Origin: Bradyrhizobium sp. SRL28
GTDB lineage: Bacteria > Pseudomonadota > Alphaproteobacteria > Rhizobiales > Xanthobacteraceae
Reading direction: 5' to 3'
Assembly (NCBI RefSeq): GCF_018596315.1
Contig: NZ_JAHEAG010000032.1
Coordinates: forward strand, 1-64,000
Length of the DNA: 64,000 bases
Shown here in pieces: positions 18,941 to 27,800 of the stretch. The position numbers were made by a program, and so were the translations under genes. Under the pieces are notes generated by a model. The model had not been told where the DNA came from, searched no databases, and was given only the letters and a program-made list of their open reading frames with translations. The first letter of the stretch is position 1, and every line of letters starts with the position of its first letter.

Positions 18941-19627
18941 TCAAGATAGCTGACGCGGGTGCCATTGCTCAGGGTTGTCGGAACCGTTCGTCTCGTGTTC
19001 AGCCAGCGCCTGCGCCGCGATAACGACCTCGAGACGATTGCGCGCGTTTAGTTTCTGCATCAGGATCGTCATGTAGTTCTTGACGGTCTTCTCACTTATC
19101 CTGAGAGAAGCGGCGATATCCTTGTTGGTATACCCCCGCAACAACAGTCGAACGATCTGTTCTTCGCGGATGCTGAACCTGACAGCTTCAGCTGCGACCC
19201 GTCGTACCGACGCATTTCTCAGAGCTGCGATGACCTGACTCGCAAAACTTTGCGTAATGTACGTTTCGCCATGTCGCACCGCTTCAACCGCTTGTATGAG
19301 TTCTTGCGCACTGCTCCCCTTCAGGACGTATCCATTTGCGCCGGCATCGAGCGCGCGGATCGCGGAATCGACTCCGGTCGCGGCAGTAAACGCGACGATC
19401 TTTGTGTTCGGCGAAATCTTGATTGAAGATGCAATTGCGGCATAGACGTCGCCGGCCATGCTCAGATCAACAATGATGACGTCCGGACGGTGGCGCGACG
19501 AAATTTCAATAATGTCTCTCGCCGATGAGCCAGTCGATAATACTTTCAGTCCCTGAGTGCGAGACAGCAGCGTGACGATACCTTCAATCATCAAAGGATG
19601 GTCATCTACCAAACCAACGGAAACCAT
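18941..19627 (-). CDS. NarL/LuxR-family response regulator
   Basis: This is a 228-residue DNA-binding response regulator. The receiver domain has the acidic pair Asp8-Asp9, phosphoacceptor Asp54 (IIVDLSM) and switch Lys in YVLKGSS. The C-terminal LuxR-type helix-turn-helix reads TNKDIAASLRISEKTVKNYM. The G-rich ribosome binding site GGGGGG lies about 6 nt before the ATG. It is downstream of the sensor kinase gene on the same strand with a 216-bp gap, so the two form a likely pair. Both are transcribed away from the RTX/T1SS genes, whose promoter is the obvious candidate target. Confidence 0.92.
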   Translation of the reverse strand: MVSVGLVDDHPLMIEGIVTLLSRTQGLKVLSTGSSARDIIEISSRHRPDVIIVDLSMAGDVYAAIASSIKISPNTKIVAFTAATGVDSAIRALDAGANGYVLKGSSAQELIQAVEAVRHGETYITQSFASQVIAALRNASVRRVAAEAVRFSIREEQIVRLLLRGYTNKDIAASLRISEKTVKNYMTILMQKLNARNRLEVVIAAQALAEHETNGSDNPEQWHPRQLS

Positions 19628-19843
19628 ATGAGGCCCCCCAACGCAATAAAACGCTACAAAAATCCCACCATTAAATCAGCGGGAAGAAAATATGCTCCAT
19701 CAATCGATCATTGTAAATGTTGATTTAGTAGCACCGTAGAATTCCGTAGTTTTTAACCTTTGCACAAAGCTCGTCGGAAATCAGAAGCCGTCTCGCTTCG
19801 AGGAAAAATATGCAACTTAAGATCGATAACCTCGATCGAGGGT

Positions 19844-21250
19844 CTATCCAGGTGCGTGGGCGATCGGAAGCGTGGCTCGGATTTGCGTTCCGATGCCGCG
19901 CTGCGAAACAAATTCAAAGGTGCCTTTAAGCGCCTCCACGCGATTTCGTAGACCCGCGATGCCGAGGCCTCTCCTGCTGCGCGCGTGCTCGTGATCCTTG
20001 TCGACAGTCCCCGGGCCGCTATCGCTTACCGTGATGAAGATCGATTGAGGCTCGGCGCAAACGTCCACGCGCTGTCCTTTTGCCTTCGCATGGTGGAACG
20101 CATTGTTCAGCCCTTCTTGCACGATCCGGTACAGGCATATTGTCACCGGCAGCGAGAGGTCCTCGGGCAGGGCGCCAATTTGAGAGCAAACCGTTGTCCC
20201 CGTCGCCTCCTCATGATTCCTGACGGCCAGCAGCAAGATTTGATTGGGCGTCAATCCCTCCAGTTCAGGCAATACGAGACCGGTCGAGATATTGCGGAGC
20301 TCGGCCAGTATCCGTTTTGTCAGAGGTTCAATGGTTGAATCATGAACACGACTGGATCCAGATGGATCCGACCGGCTGGCTGTAGGATCCGTCAGCTTAA
20401 GCATCAAGAGGCTGACAAGCTGGATCGGGCCGTCGTGCAGATCCTGTCCAATCCTGGCAAGGAGGTTTTCGTTGGAACTCGCGGCCTCCAGCCGGGCACT
20501 ATCTGCCAGGCGACGTAATTTGTCATTCTGCGCGGCGAGGTTCGTGGCCTCGACCACATTCTGCATGAGGCTTGACTGAGATTCGTTGACCAGGTCTGAA
20601 GCGCGACGGACCATAAAGAATAATATCAGCATCATCGGCGCGGTTGCCGCACCAACGATCCCGATGGATGTAAACCTGATCGAAGCCAGCTCGTCAGCAA
20701 GTCTCCGGCCATCACTGTAGATCTCGCCGACAGCGATGACTTCCCGGGTTCCTGAACGAAACAAAGGCGCGTAGATTTCTACGAGCGGAACCTGCAGGTG
20801 TTTCTGGTTAGCATTTTCGGCCTCGTGCAGATAATCGAACTCGGCGGTCGCCTGGCCTGCGACCGCTGCAGTGATATGACGTGAAGGGAAGCGACCGCCG
20901 AGACCTTCCTTGTTGGTCGAGTACACCAGCGTGGCGTCGGGCAACCAGAGCTTGACCAACACCAACCGTTCGCCAAGCATTCCGGCAAGCAGGTCATCCA
21001 GCCGTTTTGCATTCTCTGGCGGCAGGTTCCGGGAAGTGGCCAAGTCTTGCGCCGACGGGCCGAGAAAGAGCTCAGTGAAAAGAGCGCCTTCTTCGGCGGC
21101 TGTTTGCATCATGCTGGTCTCGATACGTTGCGAGATTGCGAACGCAAGCAATCCCATTGAGACGGCTATCGTTGCGGCAGCAGCCAGAACAAACTGATGA
21201 ACAAGGCCGAAGGTGGTCCTTGAGCCGATCGTGCCGGACGGCCAAACCAT
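19844..21250 (-). CDS. NarL-type sensor histidine kinase (HisKA_3)
   Basis: The 468-residue kinase has TM1 (about 14-40), a periplasmic sensor region (41-192), TM2 (about 195-213), a coiled dimerisation stretch, the HisKA_3 box with phosphoacceptor His272 (IGQDLHDGPIQLV), and an ATPase domain. The ATPase domain shows EGLNNAFHHAKA, DSGPG and GLGIAGLRNRVEALKG. The start at 21250 is chosen because AAGGA lies about 9 nt upstream. A longer frame from 21433 adds 61 residues with no domain. The periplasmic domain type is not recognised, so the signal is unknown. Partner: the response regulator at 18941-19627. Confidence 0.9.
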   Translation of the reverse strand: MVWPSGTIGSRTTFGLVHQFVLAAAATIAVSMGLLAFAISQRIETSMMQTAAEEGALFTELFLGPSAQDLATSRNLPPENAKRLDDLLAGMLGERLVLVKLWLPDATLVYSTNKEGLGGRFPSRHITAAVAGQATAEFDYLHEAENANQKHLQVPLVEIYAPLFRSGTREVIAVGEIYSDGRRLADELASIRFTSIGIVGAATAPMMLILFFMVRRASDLVNESQSSLMQNVVEATNLAAQNDKLRRLADSARLEAASSNENLLARIGQDLHDGPIQLVSLLMLKLTDPTASRSDPSGSSRVHDSTIEPLTKRILAELRNISTGLVLPELEGLTPNQILLLAVRNHEEATGTTVCSQIGALPEDLSLPVTICLYRIVQEGLNNAFHHAKAKGQRVDVCAEPQSIFITVSDSGPGTVDKDHEHARSRRGLGIAGLRNRVEALKGTFEFVSQRGIGTQIRATLPIAHAPG

Positions 21251-21818
21251 TGTTACGTGTCCTTGCGCGACGCGAGGAGCAGCGTTTGAGAATCCCCGAG
21301 CAGTCCAAGAAGTTCCTCGAAGGACCGTCTCAAGCACTCCAACGTATCGCACATCAAAGGACGTGAATAGCGTCCGTGCCACTTTGAGCCCCGTTAACGC
21401 TAACGTGCGGGGGCCGTCAATCAACCAAGCCACATCACCGCACGGTTGCTCGGGACCTTGGTCCTAACTACTGCCGGGACCTTCCTCCTCGCCAGGCGTA
21501 GGACCTTGATACTCGCGTTTCTCGGGACCTTGTCCCCTTACCGGCGCCTTCCGAAAAATCTCAGATGACACCGTAGAGCGGGCTTGGATGCTGAGTGCGT
21601 CAAAGCATGGGTGTCAGTAGTCAAGAGGCGACTGGGCTGGATGGGTTGTTTTGACCACGTGACGATATCGAGTGTGGCCTATCGTCAGGGCAGCCACGGC
21701 ATTTCGGGCGGCGGCATTGTCGTCCCGGACCCGCGCATCCGCTCCATTCAAATGATCAATGTCGGTTTCAACAACCCGGCCGCCGTTGCGGTCTGGTCCA
21801 ACAACGGGTGAGGTTGTC
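21251..21818. other. Shared intergenic region before the RTX/T1SS genes
   Basis: This 568-bp stretch separates the divergent kinase and peroxidase genes and must hold both promoters. It contains the 24-bp periodic GGACCTT boxes (listed separately). A short frame at 21584-21811 has no recognisable domain and overlaps the leader, so it is left out. No clear sigma-70 promoter could be assigned by eye. Confidence 0.5.
21452..21547 (+). repeat. Four direct repeats with exact 24-bp period (GGACCTT boxes)
   Basis: GGACCTT occurs at 21453, 21477, 21501 and 21525, each exactly 24 bp from the next; three of the four are preceded by G to read GGGACCTT. The DNA between boxes is not conserved. Even spacing close to two helical turns would present the boxes on nearly one DNA face, as in a multi-site operator. 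The same DNA could also be read as octapeptide repeats (GTLVLTTA, GTFLLARR, and so on), but no start codon or ribosome binding site supports a gene. Confidence 0.7.
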
Positions 21819-24800
21819 ATGGTTACCTACATCAGAAGCGATCTGGATTTCATCCTGGACCAGATCAAGATTGCAGAGGCGCATGCAGCCGGTCAGCCGC
21901 TGTTCGGCACGAACGGCCTTGTGCCGGCCTACAACCTCTCTCTGGGCCTGCGTACCGTCGATGGCACCTACAACCACCTGCTTCTCGGGCAGGAAAGGTG
22001 GGGAGCGGCCGACAGCCAGTTCCCGACCCTGCTGGATCCGTTCTTCAGGCCGGCAGATGGCACGTCGTTCGATCCCGACGGTCCCGGGCCGGCTCCGGCA
22101 ATTCCGACAGCGCTCAACTACAACCCCTCGAACAACCCCAACTCGCTCGTCTTCGACTCGAGCCTGCGTACCATCTCCAACCTGCTCGTCGACCAGACGC
22201 TGGGCAATCCCGCCGCGATCCTGACTGCGTTGGAGCGTGCTGGTTCCGCCAATCCGATGCTCGATCTTCCGGCAGTGACGGCGATCTACCAAGCCTTCAA
22301 GCCCGCTTGGGACGCGGAATACCAGGCGCGCGTGGTCATGCAGAACGCCAAGGCGGCCGCCGAGGAACTCGGCGACGGCGACCCCGTGACGCCTCCGACC
22401 CCCGAAGAGCAGGCGGCCATCGACGCATGGGACGCCGCGACTGCGGCCCACGCCGTGACGGTGGCGGATTTGGTGGCGGCGCGCGAGGTGCGCGATGTCG
22501 CGCTCGAGCCCTTCGGCATCGCCATGCAAGGCGACAACGTTCATCTGCCCAACGCTGCGCCCGATGAGGGCCTCTCGGCCCCGTTCAATTCCTGGTTCAC
22601 GCTGTTCGGCCAGTTCTTCGATCACGGCCTCGACCTCGTCAACAAGGGCGGCAGCGGCACCGTGTTCATCCCGCTGCAGCCGGACGATCCGCTGTATGTC
22701 GTGGGCAGCCCCACCAACTTCATGGTTCTGACCCGGGCAACCGTCTCGGCAGGGACCGACGGCATCATGGGTACGGCTGACGATATCAGGCCGGTGAACA
22801 CCACGACTTCCTTTGTCGACCAAAACCAGACCTACGCGTCGCATGCCTCGCACCAGGTGTTCCTGCGCCAGTACGTGCTCAATGCAGATGGCGAGCCGGT
22901 CGCCACGGGCAAGCTCATCGAAGGCGCGAACGGCGGCATGGCGACCTGGGGCGAAGTCAAGGCGCAGGCTAAGGCGATCCTTGGAATCGAGCTGACCGAC
23001 TTCGACGTCGGAAGCGTTCCCCTGCTCAGGACCGACGCTTACGGCAACTTCATTCCCAACACGGACGGCTTCCCACAGATCATCACCGGCATCGGCCTGG
23101 ACGGCATCCCTAACACCGCCGATGACGTCGTCGTGTCGGGCACCGTCGCTGCCCCGGTCAATCCGACGACCGTTCTTGCGCTTCGCACCGGTCACGCTTT
23201 CCTGGCGGACATCGCCCACGAGGCCGTGCCGGTCGGCAAGATCGCCGATGGCGACATCACGATCGGCCTGGCAAACCCGGGCAACGGCGACACCGAGTAC
23301 GACAACGAGTTGCTCGACGCCCACTTCATCGCCGGCGACGGTCGCGTGAACGAAAACATCGGCCTGACCGCGGTCCACCATGTGTTCCATGCAGAGCATA
23401 ACCGGCTGGTCGAGCACACCAAGGCGGTCATCCTCGCGACCGGTGACAACGCGTTCATCCAGGAGTGGCTGGTGCCCGGCGCGAATGCCGCCGACGGCGT
23501 CAGCGCGCTCGAATGGGACGGCGAGCGCCTGTTCCAGGCCGCCAAGTTCGGCACCGAGATGCAATATCAGCACCTCGTGTTCGAGGAGTTTGCCCGCAAG
23601 GTCCAGCCGAACATCAATGTGTTCGTGGTTCCGGACGGGTTCGATACGACGATCAATCCGTCGATCATGGCCGAGTTCGCCCATGTGGTCTATCGCTTCG
23701 GCCACTCCATGCTGACCGAGTCGATCGACCGCTTCAATTCGGCGTTCACCGCAGACCATATCGGCCTGATCGAGGGCTTCCTCAATCCGGTACAGTTCGA
23801 CTCCAATCACACCATCACCGACGATGTCGCCGCAGGCGCCATCATCCGCGGGATGACCCGTCAGGTCGGCAACGAAATCGACGAGTTCGTGACGACCGCG
23901 CTGCGCAACAATCTGCTGGGCCTGCCCCTCGACCTCGCGACCATCAACCTGGCGCGCGGCCGCGACACCGGCGTGCCCTCGCTTAACGCCGCCCGTCGTG
24001 ATTTCTATGAGGCAACCAATCAGGACGTCCTGCTCAAGCCTTATGACAGCTGGACCGATTTTGCCGGTCACCTCAAGCACGAAGCGTCGATCATCAACTT
24101 CATCGCCGCTTACGGTACGCACGAGCTGATCACGGGCGCGACCACGCTTCAGGAGAAGCGCGACGCCGCGTTGACCATTATCACCGGGGTCTCGGTAGGC
24201 GGCATGGAAGTGCCGGCGGATCGACTGGACTTCCTGAACGCGCTCAACGCCTACTCCGGCGGTTCCCTTGGGGGCCTCGAGAACGTCGACCTCTGGATCG
24301 GCGGCCTTGCGGAAGAGATCATGCCGTTCGGCGGCATGCTGGGCTCGACGTTCAACTTCGTCTTCGAAGTACAGATGGAGAAGCTGCAGAACGGCGACCG
24401 CTTCTACTACCTGCAGCGCCTCGACGGCCTGCACCTGTTCGGCGAGATGGAGAACAACTCCTTCGCCGCGATGATCATGCGCAACACCGATGCTACGCAT
24501 CTGCCGTCGGACGTGTTCTCGACTCCAGGGCTGATCCTCGAGGTCAACCAGAGCCTCCAGCGCAACGACCTCGACGGCGACGGAACCCTCGAAAGCGCCG
24601 ATCCAGTCGGCACGAGCCTGCTCACGCCGCTTGTCCTTCGCGACAACCCGGCGACGCCGGGCGCGGAGGCGAACTACCTGCGCTACACCGGCGATGACCA
24701 CGTCCTGCTGGGGGGTACCGAGCAGGCCGATACCCTCATTGCCAGCATCGGCGACGACACGTTGTTCGGCGACGGCGGCAACGACCGGCTCGAAGGCGGC

Positions 24801-27800
24801 TTCGGCAACGACATCATCAACGGCGGCGCCGGAGATGACATCATCAAGGACAGCGGCGGCGACGACAACGTCAAGGCCGGCGAAGGCAACGACGTCGTCC
24901 ATGCTGGTCCGGGTCTCGACCTGGTCATGGGCGGCCCGGGCCAGGACTTCATTTTCCTCGGCACTGACATGGGTTCGGAAGTTTTCGCCGGCGAAGGCAA
25001 CGACTTCATCTACGGCCACAAGAACGCCGAACGCATCCTGGGCAACGAGGGCAATGACTGGATCGAAACCGGCACCTTCGACGGCGCCCCGGGCGACAAC
25101 TTCGACGAAATCTACGCCCAAGACGGCGTCAGCGGCCATGACGTCTTCCTGGGTGACGGCGGCTTCGACGAGTTCATCGCCGAAGGCGGCGACGACATCA
25201 TGGTCGGCAGCCTCGGCCGCGGCAAGATGGTGGGCATGTCCGGCTTCGACTGGGCGACCTACAAGGACAGTGCCTTGTCGGTCGACGCCGACTTCACCCG
25301 CGGGATTGTGTTCGACGAAAACCCGCAGCCCCCGCAGTTCGGCACGCAAGACGCATACGAATCGGTCGAGGGCCTGTCGGGCTCGAGCCACAACGACACC
25401 TTGACCGGTTCTGACGTGATCGCGGAAGAGCGCCTGCCGTTCGCACAGGGCGGCACCGAGGGCTACCGGGGCAGCGCGCTTGACGCGGCGGGTATCGCCC
25501 GCATTGCGGGCCTCCAGGCTGTGCTCGGGGCGGGTGTCACCGCCTACAGCGCCGGCGAAATCATCCTCGGCGGCGACGGCAGCGACACGATCATGGGCCG
25601 GGGCGGCGATGACATCATCGACGGCGACAAGTGGCTGGACGTGCAGATCGGGGTTTTTGCAGTTGGCGACACCACCCATACCGGCACGCCGATCGCTTTG
25701 CATGACAGCATGACGAGTCTCGCGACCGCCATGTTCAATGGTACGATCAACCCCGGCCAGTTGGGCATCGTCCGGACTATCCGTACAGATACGACGGCCG
25801 GCGACATCGACACTGCCAGGTACCAGGGCAATATCGCTGAATATACCTTCGGCAGCGACGCCAACGGCATGGTGACGGTCACACATACGATCGAGGACTC
25901 CCTCGACGGTTCGGACAAGCTCCGGAACATCGAGCGGCTCCAGTTCCTCGACGCCACGGTGGGCTTGATCGTGGGAACTGCCGCGGGCGAGACCCTCAAC
26001 GGCACCGCAGGCAATGATCTCATCCTCGGCCTTGGCGGCAACGACACGCTGAACGGGCTTGGCGGTAACGACATCCTGGTCGGGGGCGCCGGCAACGACA
26101 CGATGAATGGCGGCCTCGGCGACGACACCTATATGGTCGGACTGGGCGATGGTAACGATACGATCAACGAGCCGGTCAATGCGACGAGCGGCGGCGCCGC
26201 CGATCGCATCGTTATCCAGGCGGCCGGCACGGCTCTGACGGGGCTGGACGCGACCGACAACAATACTGGCACCAACAATGGCAGCCTTGTTGTCAACTTC
26301 AACGGACAGACCCTTACGGTCGCCGGTCACTTCACCGGTACCAACGCTCAGACCGGCGTCGAGCGCATTAACTTCGACAACGGCACCTTCGGAGGCTATG
26401 CCCTCGGCGTCGACGACTACCTCGTCAGCCGGCTCGATCCGAACAACCGCGACAGCGGCGGCGTGAATCTTTCAGCCTCGACGGCAAACAACTTTATTGT
26501 CGGTGAGGCGGGAGTGAACGACGAGATCACCGGTGGAAGCGGCAACGACCTGATCTTCGGCGGAACGGGCGACAACGAGCTCAGCGGCGGCGCCGGCGAC
26601 GATCTGCTGGTTGGCGGATCGGGCGCCGGTGACAATGACATACTCGATGGCGGCCTCGACGCCGACACGATGGTCGGGCTTGCCGGCAACGACACCTATA
26701 TCGTCGACGATGTAGCCGACGTGGTTGTCGAGGCCGCGACTGCCGGCACCGATACGGTCGAAACGGAGATGGCCGCGCTCTCGATCGAGTTCATGGCCAA
26801 TGTGGAGAACCTCGAGTACACCGGCATCGACGCCGATCCCTTCGTCGGAACCGGCAATGCCCTCAACAACACGATCTCCGGTGGAGATCTGAACGACACA
26901 CTGAGCGGGCTTGCTGGCAACGACACGCTCAACGGTGGGCTCGGTAACGACACGCTGGTCGGCGGTGACGGCAACGATATCCTCAACGGGGGTGACGACG
27001 TCGACGCGCTCAACGGCGGGATCGGCAACGATACCCTCAATGGCGGCGCAGGAGCCGACAACATGCAGGGCGGTGCCGACAACGACACCTATGTCGTAGA
27101 CGATGCCGGCGACGTGGTCAATGAGACCGCAGCGGGTTCGACGGGAACCGATCAAGTCAACGCGTCGATCACATACACGCTGGGTACCAATGTCGAAAAC
27201 CTGACGCTGACTGGCGGCGACGCCATCAACGGCACGGGCAACGCGCTCGGCAACACGATCATCGGAAACAACGACATCAACCAGCTGTTCGGTGGCGCCG
27301 GTACCGACACCCTGACGGGGAACGGCGGCAACGACCTGCTCGACGGTGGCAGCGGTGTCGACACGCTGAGCGGTGGTGACGGCAACGATACCGTCATCGG
27401 CGGTGAAGGCGATGACCTCATCAATGTGGGTGGGGGCTTCAACACCATCGTCTACAACTCTACCAACTTCGGAAACGACACGATCGACAGCTTCGATTTC
27501 GACGGCGGGACGGCTGCCAACCAGGACAAGATCGATCTCAGCGCTCTTGGGATCACAGCCGCCAACTTTGACACCCGTGTCGTCGAGGCGACTATCGGCG
27601 GTGCGGCCAACACGCTTCTCACCATCCGAGACGCGGCTCTGAACACGATCGGCACGATCCGTATCAACAGCGCCACCAACGGCCAGATCGACGCTAGCGA
27701 TTTCACGCTGGCGACTGGTCCGGCGATCGTCATCAATGGCGCCGAAACCGGCCAGACGACGGCCGGGACGGCGGCGGCTGAACTCATCAATGCCAACGGC

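Noticed and set aside
21584..21811. 75-codon frame before the peroxidase gene
   Set aside because: No ribosome binding site or domain; it overlaps the leader and ends at the peroxidase ribosome binding site.
21768..26330. 1520-codon minus-strand open frame opposite the peroxidase gene
   Set aside because: High GC and the repeated GGN-GAC codons of the RTX gene keep the opposite frame open. No domain, start site or composition supports a gene.
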